From NCBI RefSeq assembly GCF_003626735.1, contig NZ_RBHX01000001.1:1426001-1490000 (forward strand): DNA of 64,000 nt, written 5' to 3'. A model generated the notes under the pieces. That model searched no databases. It was not told the DNA's origin and was given only the letters and a program-made list of their open reading frames with translations. Shown one piece after another: positions 53,201 through 61,813 of this stretch (the stretch's first letter is position 1; every line of letters starts with the position of its first letter). A program made the translations under genes and the position numbers. The DNA is from Microbacterium sp. CGR2 (lineage in GTDB: Bacteria > Actinomycetota > Actinomycetes > Actinomycetales > Microbacteriaceae).

Positions 53201-53345
53201 CGCGGGCCACCGGTTCTCGAGCTATCGGTCCGTCGCGATCCCCGCCAACGGGCAGGTGGCCCTGAGTTGCTTCCACGGCTACGGCGGCAGGGCGCAGGTC
53301 TGGGTCACGATCGGTGGCACCGACTACGAGCGAACGGCGTGGTGA
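47277..53345 (+). CDS. Giant surface protein 1: propeller-like head, Ig/cadherin-like and FN3 repeats
   Basis: The 2,022-residue protein has a basic N-terminus and one membrane helix (about 15-35) that probably anchors it. Residues 40-365 form a propeller-like region with a Cys pair (GCTYGAWAGSATFIREC). After an acidic Glu/Thr linker (370-397), eleven Ig/cadherin-like repeats run to about 1460. Many contain Asp-rich calcium-type motifs such as NDNDPDGD, LDADGD and NDSDPEGD. About five FN3-like repeats follow, then a terminal domain (about 1930-2022) with four Cys. No LPXTG sorting signal is present. The rod could extend far from the cell. It precedes a close paralog and a MoxR/DUF58/transglutaminase set. 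Adhesin or fibre function is inference. Confidence 0.85.
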   Translation: MKALSWIRARPKTLASAAGVTVGVIALTTMALTYEGFPTTKVDLNDGGVWITKTSSLLVGHFNHESTVLDGGLRTVSEDYDILQDTTNVLVVDQAGSTVTAIDPARVSLGDTTAIPSSAKVALGANTAAIRDQKSGDLWVVPVQGLAGFEIEAAEPLAELGDGSDVTVATDGTVFALSGERGEVVTVPVDKEGAPQDSSTASVGDIDVAEQPTITAVGSTPVVLDAAAGAVMTPGGFRTEVAGAQDAVLQHASAKTDAVALATPTALVRVPLDGGEPSETSAGAPGAAAAPVSLRGCTYGAWAGSATFIRECPGDKNDVDAPIEGAESSLSLTFRVNRDVIILNDAVGGAAWLANESLQRVDNWNDLTPPEGETENEDDSTEETVETTLPERSEQNTPPIAEDDTYGVRPGATTLLPVLDNDNDPDGDVLVATLAEKQPSIGTVQAINNGGALQIAVDEKASGSSTFSYEVDDGRGGKDTAQVTLTVRDWNENDAPKSKRKTSLAVETGGTISYNILPDWIDPDGDDIYLKEIIPAAGDEVDFSKDGQITYKATASLQGRKDLQVTVADASGETGSATIALDVRPQGSTSPKTNADHVITRAGEQVTVAPLVNDTSTGREPLRLSRVLETAGATIHPDTPNKTFTFSAEKTGVYYVQYQVTTGPKNGEGLVRVDVMPESESDLPPVAVRDVALLPTGGDVLLGVLNNDTDPAGGILVVQSVTLEPGSGISVSVLNHETLRITDQGALDEPVRLQYRISNGAMSADGEVVVIPIPAPTEILQPIANPDSATVRVGDVVTIPVLDNDTHPSDDVLHVEPELIEPFVDPEDGEAFVSQDAVRFRAGPEAKTVYLTYEASDSRQQKAAGYVTIQILPVDEETNAAPRPQDITARALSGTEVNIAVPLDGLDADGDSVELIGIDSSPTKGRITTVGPNYFTYEAAPEAAGVDVFKYRVRDRLGKEGVATIRVGIAPAEEINQPPYAVKDAVVVRPGREIAVPVMENDSDPEGDKLALVEDGLELPENLEGRVSGDRVLVTAPNEEVETSLQYTVSDARGATATATLQVTVDDDVPLQAPVARDDRLQPADLEDGSLSADLEILKNDEDPDGTKDKLDVEVGAGGTLLENGKVRVTVTDELQLVRYTLTDPDGLQASAFVFVPSRDGLRPTLTSTKPLEVISGETETLPLSEYVTVAGGGDVTITEKAKVSANHADGADLLKDASTLEYTSAEGYFGPDALTFEVTDGDGPDDPEGRKATLSIPINVLPPDNQPPTFVQGQVNVAPGEEATPLDLAALTDDPDPEDKGKHDYSLVGGEGRGISARIDGDRLFVEASSNADKGATATLTIRVSDGETEPVEGTVTALVTASTRSMPAANTDTVSEADAGEPITVPALANDFNPFPDTPLTIVSAVTESGRGEVSFTTDEVTVTPAEGFVGTLVVRYRIQDATEDVDREVNGQIVVTVQDVPAAPGVPIVASVQDRTVVVSYSAPSNNGAEITKYTVTSVGGSGYTKECQSTTCTLDGLTNNVEYTFQVTATNRVGDSEPSRASEVARPDARPDTPNPPTLEFGDKSLKVAWATPSTPGSPVDRYTLEISPAPPSGITQKEVTGNSLTWEGLENGSDYQVRVQAHNRAPDPSSWSGWSSSMIPAGPPLASGAPSTQELSPVDGQAQMQVSWSPPNNNGDSIRSYQLQVLRGGQPVNTITPGPQETSQAVVVETSETAYTYRIRAQNKAGWGEWSAQSAPRRGVIPPGAPTSLRVTQEGDRFLDIAFNAGSSGGASSGEIRYEYRLGGGQWQGVPGDKRIGGLDNGGKYTVEVRAVATVSGSTYAGAPSNRATGSPHGTPHAPGTNAESLYTQVRLHWNASGSANGRDIDLVQISIDGGGWQDAALYGTIDVGNGHNETHSIKARARDTSGAWSPESPVAQHTSQPPPTPRAWVTRGQAVSNSQCNDGTCAKFVINTQHFPAGNYAVSCNSDAPAGHRFSSYRSVAIPANGQVALSCFHGYGGRAQVWVTIGGTDYERTAW

Positions 53346-53356
53346 CGGCATCCGGC

Positions 53357-53406
53357 GGGCAATTCTGCCCATTGAGCTGAACCGCCGCACGATTAGGATG
53401 AACGAG
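53357..53406 (+). promoter_or_regulatory. Conserved promoter/operator element of giant surface gene 2
   Basis: GGGCA-ATTC-TGCCC (53357-53370) is the same 5-4-5 inverted repeat as at gene 1, with the core in the opposite orientation. TTAGGATGAACGAG (53393-53406) begins 36 bases after its first base. TTGAGC at 53372-53377 gives a 16-bp spacing to TAGGAT. This indicates a separate, co-regulated promoter for the second copy. Confidence 0.6.
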
Positions 53407-53474
53407 TGCGGCGCTTCGCGTGAGCACGGTGCAGATCGCGGGGAGAGTCGCGAAGCTCGGGGGGAGACCGGGGA

Positions 53475-56400
53475 ATGAAGGCATTGTCGTGGATGCGTGC
53501 GCGCCCGAAAGCGCTAGCGTCGGCGGCCGGGGTCACTGTCGGCGTCGTCGCCATCACGACCATGGCTTTCACGTACGAGGGCTTTCCGACGACCAAGGTC
53601 GATCTGAACGACGGTGGCGTCTGGATCACCAAGACGTCGAGCCTGCTGGTCGGCCACTTCAACCACGAATCCACGGTCATCGACGGCGGTCTGCGCACCA
53701 CCGGCGAGGACTACGACATCCTGCAGGATGCCACGAACGTGCTCGTCGTCGACGAAGGGGCCTCGACCGTCAACGCGGTGGATCCGTCCCGTGTCTCGCT
53801 CGGCGACTCGGCCAGCATCCCCAGTGCGGCGAAAGTCGCGCTGGGCAAGGAGACCGCGGCGATCCTCGATCACAAGTCCGGAGACCTCTGGGTCGTGCCG
53901 GTGAAGGGCATCGCGTCGTTCGAGATCGAAGCCGCGAAACCGATCGCGGAACTCGGCGAGAACGCCGACGTCGCGGTCGCGCAGGACGGCACCGTCTTCG
54001 CGCTGTCGAGCAAGCGCGCCGAAGTCGTCACCGTTCCGGTCGACAACGAGGGTGCACCGGGCGAGCCCTCGGCCGCGTCGCTGGGTGACGTCGATCTCTC
54101 CGAGAAGTCGACGGTCACGGTCGTCGGTCGAACTCCGGTGGTGCTCGATGCGGCATCCGGAGTCGTGATGACCGCCGGTGGCCTCCAGACGCAGATTCCC
54201 GCGCCCGACGGTGCCGTGTTGCAGCAGGCCTCGGCCGAGACCGATGCCGTGGCGGTCGCGACCGCATCCGCTCTCGTGCGCGTCCCGTTGGACGGCGGCG
54301 AGCCGACGACGACGGATGCCGGCGGCGAAGGCAACCCTGCGGCACCGGTGTCGCTGCGCGGCTGCACCTACGGCGCGTGGGCGGGGTCGGCGACCTTCAT
54401 CCGGGAGTGTGCGGGCGACGGCAGTGACGTCTCCGAATCGATCGAGGGTGCCGAAGACTCGGCCAGTCTCACGTTCCGCGTCAACCGCGATGTGATCATC
54501 CTCAACGATGCGGTCGGCGGTGCGGCGTGGATGGCGGACGAGAGCCTGCAGCGCGTCGACAACTGGAACGACCTCACGCCACCGGAAGGTGAGACCGAGA
54601 ACGAGGAGGATTCCACCGAGGAGACGGTGGAGTCGACCCTTCCCGAGCGGAGCGACGTCAACACGCCGCCGATCGCCGAGGATGACTCGTTCGGGGTGCG
54701 CCCCGGCGCCTCCGCACTGCTGCCGGTGATCGACAACGACAACGACCCCGACGGCGATGTCCTCGTCGCGACCGTCAAGGACAAGCAGCCGACCGTCGGC
54801 ACCGTCCAGCCGATCTACAACGGCGGCTCGCTGCAGATCGCCGTCGAAGAGAGCGCGACCGGATCCGGCTCCTTCACCTACGAGATCGACGACGGCCGAG
54901 GAGGCAAGGACACAGCCAGCGTCTCCCTCGCGGTGCACGGGTGGGACGTGAACGGTCCGCCCGTGCCGAAGCGGAAGACATCGCTGACGGTGGAGTCCGG
55001 CGGCACGGTGTCCTACAACATCCTCCCCGACTGGATCGATCCCGACGGCGACGACATCTACCTGAAGGACGTGATCCCCGCTCCGGGTGACGAGGTCGAC
55101 TTCAGCACCGACGGTCAGCTGACCTACAAGGCCACGGCGAGCATGCAGGGACGCAAAGACGTCCAGGTCACGGTCGCCGACGGTTTCGGAGAGGTCACCA
55201 CGGCCACGATCCTGCTCGACGTGCGCGCCCCGGGGACGACGAAACCCAAGACGAACGCCGATCACTTCGTCACACGCGTGGACGAGCAGATCACCGTGGC
55301 ACCGCTGGCCAACGACACCAGTTCGGGGCGTGAGCCGTTGCGACTCGGTCGTGTCGACGAGGTGTCCGGTGCGACGATCTCACCCGACTTCGCCAACAAG
55401 ACCTTCACGTTCTCCGCTCCGGCCGTGGGCGTCTACTACGTGCAGTACCTGGCGACGGCGGGCCCGGAGAACGGGGAGGGCATCGTCCGCATCGACGTCA
55501 CGGAGGAGACCGAGGTCGACCTGCCTCCGGTGGCCGTGCGCGACGTGGCCCTGCTGCCCACCGGCGGAGACGTGCTGGTCGGCGTGCTGAACAACGACAC
55601 CGATCCCGCTGGCGGCATCCTCGTCGTGCAGTCCGTCTCGATCGAGCCCGGGACCGGGGTGTCGGTCTCGGTGCTCAACCACGAGACCCTGCGCATCACC
55701 GACCAGGGCACGTTGGAAGAGCAGGTGCGCATCAGCTACCGGATCTCCAACGGCGAGCAATCCGCCGAGGGCGAGGTCGTGGTGGTGCCCATCCCGGCCC
55801 CGGACAAGATCCTCCAGCCGCTCGCCAACCCCGACAGCGCCACTGTCCGGGCGGGAGACGTGGTGACCATCCCGGTGCTCGACAACGACACCCACCCGAG
55901 CGATGACGCGCTCCATGTCGCGCCCGAGCTCATCGAGCCCTTCGTCGATCCGGAGGACGGCGAGGCGTTCGTCTCTCAGGACGCCGTGCGCTTCAAGGCC
56001 GGCCCCGAAGCCAAGACCGTCTATCTGACCTACGAGGCCGTGGACTCCCGCCAGCAGAAGGCCGCCGGCTACGTCACCATCCAGATCCTGCCGGTCGACG
56101 AGGAGACCAACGCCGCCCCGCGTCCGCGCGACCTCGTCGCCCGGGCTCTCTCCGGCACCGAGGTCAACATCGCCATCCCCTTGGACGGCATCGACGCCGA
56201 CGGCGACTCGGTCGAGCTCATCGACGTCTCCTCCAGTCCGACCAAGGGGCGGATCACCGAGGTCGCGCAGAACTACCTCACATATGAGGCTCTCGACGGT
56301 TCCACCGGCGTGGACGTGTTCAAGTACCGTGTGCGCGACCGCCTCGGCAAGGAGGGCACCGCCACGATCCGTGTCGGCATCGCGCCGTCGGAGGAAGTGA

Positions 56401-59400
56401 ATCAGGCGCCGTACGCGGTGAAGGATGCCGTCGTGGTGCGCCCGGGGCGCGAGATCGCAGTACCGGTCATGCTCAACGACTCCGACCCCGAAGGCGACGA
56501 GATCTCGCTGGTGGAGGATGGCCTCGAGGTCCCCGAGATCGACGGGCTGTCGGCCAGAGTGTCCGGCGATCGGGTCCTCGTGCAGGCGCCGAACAACGCC
56601 CTGGAGACATCTCTGCAGTACACCGTGAGCGACGCCCGTGGCGCGACGGCGACGGCGGTACTGCAGATCACCGTCGACGAGGACGTTCCGTTGCAGGCGC
56701 CTGTCGCCCGTGACGACCGGCTGCGTCCGGTGGATCTCAAGGAGGGCAGCCTGACGGCCGACCTCGACATCCTCGACAACGACGAAGACCCGGATGGGAC
56801 GACGGAGCGCCTCGAAGTGCAGGTCGGTGACGGCGGGCGGCTGCTGGAGAACGGCAAAGTCCGGGTCACCGTGACCGATGAGCTTCAGCTGATCCGCTAC
56901 ACCCTCACCGACCAGGACGACCTCCAGGCGTCGGCCTTCATCTTCGTCCCCGCGGAAGACGGACTGCGTCCGACGCTCACGTCGACGAAGCCCTTGGAAG
57001 TCGTCAGCGGCGAGACCGCGGAGGTGCCGCTTTCGAAGTACGTCACGGTCGCCGGCGGTGGTGACGTGGTCATCACCGAGCACGCGAAGGTCAACGCGAT
57101 CAATTCCGACGGCTCCGACCTGGTCAAGGACGAGCGCACGCTCACCTACACGTCGGCCGACAAATACTACGGCCAGGATGCTCTGACGTTCGAGGTCACC
57201 GACGGAACAGGACCGGACGACCCGGAAGGGCGGAAGGCCACGCTCAGCATCCCGATCAACGTGCTGCCTCCGGACAACCAGCAGCCGGAGTTCGCCGGTG
57301 GCGAGATGAACGTGGCGCCCGGTGAGGAGGCGAGCGTGCTCGATCTCGCCGCTCTCACGACGGATCCCGACCCGGACGACGCCGGCAGGCACGATTACTC
57401 GCTCGTCGACGGCGAGGGCAAGGGCATCAGTGCCCGGGTCGACGGCGACAAACTCTTGGTCGAGGCATCTTCGAATGCGAAGAAGGGCGCGGCGACGACG
57501 CTGACCCTGCGCATCTCGGATGGGGAGACGGAACCGATCGAAGGCACGGTCCTCGTTCAGGTCACCGCGTCGAACCGCGCGATGCCGGCGGCGAACACCG
57601 ACACGATCGCCGAGGCGAACCAGGGCGAGAGCGTCACGGTGCCCGTGCTGGCCAACGACTTCAACCCCTTCCCGGATACACCGCTCGAGGTCATCTCCGC
57701 CGGTGTCGAGACCGGGTCGGGACGAGCGGCCGTGGACGGCGACAACGTCGTGGTCACGCCCTCTGCCGACTTCGTGGGCACGCTGGTCGTGGGCTACCGC
57801 ATCAAGGATGCGACGAACGACCCGGACCGTGAGGCGATGGGTCAGGTCGTGGTGACGGTGCAGGGCGTGCCGGACGCGCCGGGCGCCCCCACGGTGACGA
57901 GTGTGCAGGACCGCACGGTCGTCGTGTCGTACGGCGCCTCGGCGAACAACGGCGCAGAGATCACCGGGTACACCGTGCGATCCGTCGGCGGCAGCGCGTA
58001 CGAGAAGCAGTGCCAGTCGACGACCTGCACCCTCGATGGCCTGACCAACAATGTGGAGTACACGTTCCAGGTCACCGCGACGAACCGTGTGGGGGAGTCG
58101 GAGCCCTCCGGCGCCTCGGCGGTGGCGCGCCCGGATGCGCGACCCGACACTCCGAATCCGCCCACCCTGACCTTCGGCGACAAGTCACTGAAGGTGGCGT
58201 GGGCGACGCCCACCACCCCCGGCTCGCCGGTGGAGCGGTACACCCTGCAGATCTCGCCGGCCCCGCCTTCCGGCGTGACGCAGAAGGAAGCCACGGGCAA
58301 CTCGCTCACGTGGGAAGGCCTGGAGAACGGCGGCAACTACCAGGTGCGGGTACAGGCACACAACCGCGCGCCGGAGCCGTCGAGCTGGAGCAACTGGTCG
58401 GCATCCGAGATCCCGGCGGGTCCGCCGCTGGCAGCCGGCGCACCGACCACCGCCGAACTGCACCCGGTCGGCAACCAGGCGCAGATGCAGATCAACTGGG
58501 GGACCCCGCCGGCCAACGGCGACGCGATCGACGCCCTGAGCCTCGAGATCTGGGAAGGCAGCACCCTTCGCAACACGTTGACGCCCAGCCCCGGAACGAC
58601 CAGCCAAGCGGTCGAGGTCCCCACGTCGGAAACGGCGTACACGTACCGGATCCGCGGCCACAACAAGGCCGGCTGGGGCGCGTGGAGTGACATGTCCGCG
58701 CCGCGTCGTGGCGTGATCGCCCCGTCGCCGCCGCAGATCACCCAAGTCGCGCCGGGCGACGGCAGGCTCACGGTCTCTTTCAACCCCGGATCCCGCAACG
58801 GTGCGAAAGAGGGCGAGGTCGGCTACCAGTACCGGCTCAACGGCGGCGGCTGGGCGGGGATGCCCGGCAACGGCGTCATCGGCGGTCTCCGAAACGGCAC
58901 GCAGTACACGGTTGAGGTGCGCGGCGTCGCCACGGTCGACGGCACCACTTACGTCGGGGGGGCGTCGAGAGGCGTCGCGGGGACCCCGTACGGCAATCCG
59001 ACCGCGCCTGCCGCCAAGGCGACGAACCTCGGCACGAGCGTGCAGGTCTCCTGGGACTCCAGGCAGTCGTACAACGGCCGTCCGATCAACGTCACGCAGA
59101 TCAGGATCGACGGCGGCAACTGGCGGGATGTGTCGGCGCACGGTTCCGACACCGTGGGCAACGGCTACGAAGAGACTCACCGGATCGACGTCAGGGCGCA
59201 GGACTCGACCGGTACGTGGACGCCCGTCGCCTCCGACTCGGCGCGCACCAACGACCGGCCGACGCCGCGCGCCTTCGTGACCCGCGGCGACAGCGCCCAG
59301 GGCGAGGACGGATGCAGCACCGCAGGCTGCGCGTTCTTCAAGGTGAACACGGTCGACTTCAACCCGGGCAACTACAACATCACCTGCCACTCCGATCGCG

Positions 59401-59537
59401 GCCGTATCGGCTCCGGTACCTACAACAAGAACCTCCAGGCGAACGGCTCGGTCCAGCTGAACTGCTACTTCGGCTACCCGGGAGTGAACGTGTGGGTGGA
59501 GATCAACGGCAAGGCGTACGAGAAACGCGGCTGGTAG
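53475..59537 (+). CDS. Giant surface protein 2: tandem paralog of protein 1
   Basis: The 2,020-residue protein is collinear with the gene just upstream: a membrane helix, propeller-like head, acidic linker (about 368-396), eleven Ig/cadherin-like repeats, five FN3-like repeats from about 1464, and a Cys-containing end domain from about 1927. Stretches such as VDLNDGGVWITKTSSLLVGH are identical. The last FN3 repeats and end domain (SAQGEDGCSTAGC, then CYFGYPG) are clearly more diverged, as if the distal tips had been specialised. It starts at ATG 53475 after GGGGGGAG and is followed 42 bases later by the MoxR gene, so it probably shares that transcript. Confidence 0.85.
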   Translation: MKALSWMRARPKALASAAGVTVGVVAITTMAFTYEGFPTTKVDLNDGGVWITKTSSLLVGHFNHESTVIDGGLRTTGEDYDILQDATNVLVVDEGASTVNAVDPSRVSLGDSASIPSAAKVALGKETAAILDHKSGDLWVVPVKGIASFEIEAAKPIAELGENADVAVAQDGTVFALSSKRAEVVTVPVDNEGAPGEPSAASLGDVDLSEKSTVTVVGRTPVVLDAASGVVMTAGGLQTQIPAPDGAVLQQASAETDAVAVATASALVRVPLDGGEPTTTDAGGEGNPAAPVSLRGCTYGAWAGSATFIRECAGDGSDVSESIEGAEDSASLTFRVNRDVIILNDAVGGAAWMADESLQRVDNWNDLTPPEGETENEEDSTEETVESTLPERSDVNTPPIAEDDSFGVRPGASALLPVIDNDNDPDGDVLVATVKDKQPTVGTVQPIYNGGSLQIAVEESATGSGSFTYEIDDGRGGKDTASVSLAVHGWDVNGPPVPKRKTSLTVESGGTVSYNILPDWIDPDGDDIYLKDVIPAPGDEVDFSTDGQLTYKATASMQGRKDVQVTVADGFGEVTTATILLDVRAPGTTKPKTNADHFVTRVDEQITVAPLANDTSSGREPLRLGRVDEVSGATISPDFANKTFTFSAPAVGVYYVQYLATAGPENGEGIVRIDVTEETEVDLPPVAVRDVALLPTGGDVLVGVLNNDTDPAGGILVVQSVSIEPGTGVSVSVLNHETLRITDQGTLEEQVRISYRISNGEQSAEGEVVVVPIPAPDKILQPLANPDSATVRAGDVVTIPVLDNDTHPSDDALHVAPELIEPFVDPEDGEAFVSQDAVRFKAGPEAKTVYLTYEAVDSRQQKAAGYVTIQILPVDEETNAAPRPRDLVARALSGTEVNIAIPLDGIDADGDSVELIDVSSSPTKGRITEVAQNYLTYEALDGSTGVDVFKYRVRDRLGKEGTATIRVGIAPSEEVNQAPYAVKDAVVVRPGREIAVPVMLNDSDPEGDEISLVEDGLEVPEIDGLSARVSGDRVLVQAPNNALETSLQYTVSDARGATATAVLQITVDEDVPLQAPVARDDRLRPVDLKEGSLTADLDILDNDEDPDGTTERLEVQVGDGGRLLENGKVRVTVTDELQLIRYTLTDQDDLQASAFIFVPAEDGLRPTLTSTKPLEVVSGETAEVPLSKYVTVAGGGDVVITEHAKVNAINSDGSDLVKDERTLTYTSADKYYGQDALTFEVTDGTGPDDPEGRKATLSIPINVLPPDNQQPEFAGGEMNVAPGEEASVLDLAALTTDPDPDDAGRHDYSLVDGEGKGISARVDGDKLLVEASSNAKKGAATTLTLRISDGETEPIEGTVLVQVTASNRAMPAANTDTIAEANQGESVTVPVLANDFNPFPDTPLEVISAGVETGSGRAAVDGDNVVVTPSADFVGTLVVGYRIKDATNDPDREAMGQVVVTVQGVPDAPGAPTVTSVQDRTVVVSYGASANNGAEITGYTVRSVGGSAYEKQCQSTTCTLDGLTNNVEYTFQVTATNRVGESEPSGASAVARPDARPDTPNPPTLTFGDKSLKVAWATPTTPGSPVERYTLQISPAPPSGVTQKEATGNSLTWEGLENGGNYQVRVQAHNRAPEPSSWSNWSASEIPAGPPLAAGAPTTAELHPVGNQAQMQINWGTPPANGDAIDALSLEIWEGSTLRNTLTPSPGTTSQAVEVPTSETAYTYRIRGHNKAGWGAWSDMSAPRRGVIAPSPPQITQVAPGDGRLTVSFNPGSRNGAKEGEVGYQYRLNGGGWAGMPGNGVIGGLRNGTQYTVEVRGVATVDGTTYVGGASRGVAGTPYGNPTAPAAKATNLGTSVQVSWDSRQSYNGRPINVTQIRIDGGNWRDVSAHGSDTVGNGYEETHRIDVRAQDSTGTWTPVASDSARTNDRPTPRAFVTRGDSAQGEDGCSTAGCAFFKVNTVDFNPGNYNITCHSDRGRIGSGTYNKNLQANGSVQLNCYFGYPGVNVWVEINGKAYEKRGW

Positions 59538-59579
59538 GGCCGCCCCGAAGATTTGACGACACAAGAGAAATGAACGCAC

Positions 59580-60551
59580 ATGACAATGACTCCTGAGCAG
59601 GCGGCCTGGTTCCACGGCACCTTCCAGCGCCTGGTGGACAACATCGACAAGGCCGTGCAGGGCAAGCGCGAGATCGTCGGCCTCGTGCTCTCCGCCATGC
59701 TCGCCGAGGGGCACGTCCTCCTCGAAGACGCTCCGGGCACGGGCAAGACGAGCCTCGCGAAGGCACTCGCCGCGACCGTCCAGGGCACGAGTGCGCGCAT
59801 TCAGTTCACCCCCGACCTGCTGCCGTCCGACGTCACGGGTGTGACGATCTACGACCAGCAGTCGCACAAGTTCGAGTTCCACAAGGGACCGATCTTCGCG
59901 TCGATCGTCCTCGCCGACGAGATCAACCGCGCCTCGCCCAAGACGCAGTCGGCCCTGCTCGAGGTCATGGAGGAGTCGCGCGTCACGGTCGACGGTGTGA
60001 CCCACGAGGCCGGCCGTCCGTTCCTGGTGATCGCGACACAGAACCCCATCGAGCAGGCGGGAACGTACAAGCTGCCCGAGGCGCAGCTCGACCGCTTCCT
60101 GGTCAAGACATCGATCGGATACCCGGACCTCGCGGTGACCGAAAGCATTCTGGCCGGAGCATCCGACCGCAACCCGTCCGCGGGCCTGTCGGCCATCATC
60201 ACCACGAGTGCTGTCGCCGACATGGCTGATCTGGCGGCATCCGTCCACGTCGAGCCGGCACTGCTGCGCTACGTGGCGGAACTCACCGAGGCCACACGAG
60301 CGGACTCGGCGACCCGTCTGGGCGTGTCGGTGCGTGGCGCGATCGCGATGATCCGCATCGCGAAGGTGTGGGCGGCCGCGCACGGGCGCCACTTCGTGCT
60401 CCCGGACGACATCAAGACCCTGGCGCTTCCCGTCTGGCAGCACCGTCTGATCCTCGATGCCGAGGCGGAGTTCGCGGGCACGAACAGCGATGCTGTGATC
60501 GCGCGCGTACTCGACGGGGTCGCAGCACCGCAGGCACGAGCAGCGGCCTGA
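59580..60551 (+). CDS. MoxR family AAA+ ATPase
   Basis: The 323-residue protein has Walker A APGTGKT (51-57), Walker B with D113-E114 in IVLADEINRASPKTQ, and the sensor segment ATQNPIEQAGTYKLPEAQLDRFL typical of MoxR proteins. The lid domain ends with DGVAAPQ. MoxR ATPases act as chaperone-like factors in the maturation of partner complexes, often with von Willebrand or DUF58 proteins. The ATG at 59580 has a weak AAGAGAAA site; ATG 59586 is also possible. Its stop overlaps the DUF58 start (TGATG). It probably remodels or activates the surface or membrane proteins encoded around it. Confidence 0.92.
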   Translation: MTMTPEQAAWFHGTFQRLVDNIDKAVQGKREIVGLVLSAMLAEGHVLLEDAPGTGKTSLAKALAATVQGTSARIQFTPDLLPSDVTGVTIYDQQSHKFEFHKGPIFASIVLADEINRASPKTQSALLEVMEESRVTVDGVTHEAGRPFLVIATQNPIEQAGTYKLPEAQLDRFLVKTSIGYPDLAVTESILAGASDRNPSAGLSAIITTSAVADMADLAASVHVEPALLRYVAELTEATRADSATRLGVSVRGAIAMIRIAKVWAAAHGRHFVLPDDIKTLALPVWQHRLILDAEAEFAGTNSDAVIARVLDGVAAPQARAAA

Positions 60552-61813
60552 TGACAGCGGAGGCATACTCGGTCGCGCCCGCCCCGACGGAACGCGACGC
60601 CGGTTGGCGTGACATCGCGGCTGTCGTCGGCGCGCGCGTGCTGACGCGCCTCCGTCTGATCACTGCGGCCATCCGCCCGCTGGCCTGGGTCCTGATGGCG
60701 CTCGCCGTCGTCTTCTGGGTTCTCGGTCAGATCGCCGGCTGGTCGGAGTTCACGGTCGCCGCGATCGTCATCGCGATCACGGTCGCGTTGTGCGCGCTGT
60801 TCCTGATCGGACGCACCGCCTATGACGTCTCGCTCGACCTGGCGCGCACCCGGGTCGTGGTGGGCGAGCGGGCGGTCGGTGGACTGACGCTCGCCAACCG
60901 CGGGAACCGCGCGATCCTGCCCTCCCGCATCGTTCTGCCGGTGGGCTCCGGACGCGGTGAGTTCGGCATTCAGCGCCTGGCGCCCGGCGAGGAGGCGGAA
61001 GAGCTCTTCGCCATCCCGACGCAGCGGCGCGGCGTCGTGAAGGTCGGTCCGGTGAGCGTCGTCCGCGGCGATCCGCTCGGCCTGTTCGAGCGCGCACATC
61101 GTCGCGATGACCCCGTCGACCTCTTCGTGCACCCGCGCACCGTTCTCTTCGACGGGCAGTCGCTGGGGTACCTGCGCGACCTCGAGGGGCTTCCGGCGGC
61201 CGATCTCTCCCGCGACGACGTGTCGTTCCATGCGCTCCTCGAGTATCAGCCCGGCGACGACCTTCGGCACGTGCATTGGCGCTCCACCGCCCGCACCGGG
61301 ACGATGATGGTTCGCCAGTACGAGGAGACACGCCGGTCGCACTTCGTCATCGGCCTCTCCCGCTCGAGCGGCGACTATGCGCAGGACGATGATTTCGAAC
61401 TCGCCGTGTCCGCCGCCGGCTCGATCGGACTCCGCGCGCTCCGCGACTCGCAGCGCGTCGACATGCGGGTGCAGGGGCGCGAGGTGCCCGCAGGCACCGG
61501 GAAGCAGCTGCTGGACTCGCTGTCGGCAGTGGAGAGCAGCAAGCCCAAGGAGGGCGGCATCGCCGATCTCGCCGGGATCATGTCGGCGACGATGCCGTTG
61601 GCGAGCGTCGTCGTGCTCGTCTGCGGTTCACGGGTGAGTGCCGACGACCTGCGCCTGGCGTGTTCCCGGCTCCCGTACGGGGCCAGAGCGCTCGCGGTCG
61701 TCGCGGACACGTCGGTGTCCTCCCCCGCGCTGCGGCGGATCGGAGAGGCCGACGTCGTCACCATCGGCGCGCTCAACCAGGTTCCGCTCGCTCTGCAGAA
61801 GGTGCTCGCATGA
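60551..61813 (+). CDS. DUF58 domain-containing membrane protein
   Basis: The 420-residue protein has two N-terminal membrane helices (about 43-62 and 66-86), a beta-rich extension, and the DUF58 core. The core's signature is DVSFHALLEYQPGDDLRHVHWRSTARTG (listed here in parts: YQPGDDLRHVHW at about 232-243). DUF58 lies in a von Willebrand A-like region and nearly always accompanies MoxR. The remainder contains a VWA-like fold with ASVVVLVCGSRVSADDL. It overlaps the MoxR gene by 1 nt and the transglutaminase-like gene by 4 nt, so the three are translationally coupled and probably form one membrane complex. Confidence 0.9.
   Translation: MTAEAYSVAPAPTERDAGWRDIAAVVGARVLTRLRLITAAIRPLAWVLMALAVVFWVLGQIAGWSEFTVAAIVIAITVALCALFLIGRTAYDVSLDLARTRVVVGERAVGGLTLANRGNRAILPSRIVLPVGSGRGEFGIQRLAPGEEAEELFAIPTQRRGVVKVGPVSVVRGDPLGLFERAHRRDDPVDLFVHPRTVLFDGQSLGYLRDLEGLPAADLSRDDVSFHALLEYQPGDDLRHVHWRSTARTGTMMVRQYEETRRSHFVIGLSRSSGDYAQDDDFELAVSAAGSIGLRALRDSQRVDMRVQGREVPAGTGKQLLDSLSAVESSKPKEGGIADLAGIMSATMPLASVVVLVCGSRVSADDLRLACSRLPYGARALAVVADTSVSSPALRRIGEADVVTIGALNQVPLALQKVLA

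Noticed and set aside
47277..59537. Sortase anchoring of the giant surface proteins
   Set aside because: No LPXTG-like motif, hydrophobic C-terminal segment or basic tail; both end in an aromatic residue after a Cys-containing domain.
50727..60566. Two long minus-strand frames (788 and 793 codons) opposite the giant surface genes and moxR
   Set aside because: They arise from the third-position G/C bias of the plus-strand genes; their translations contain no recognisable domain.
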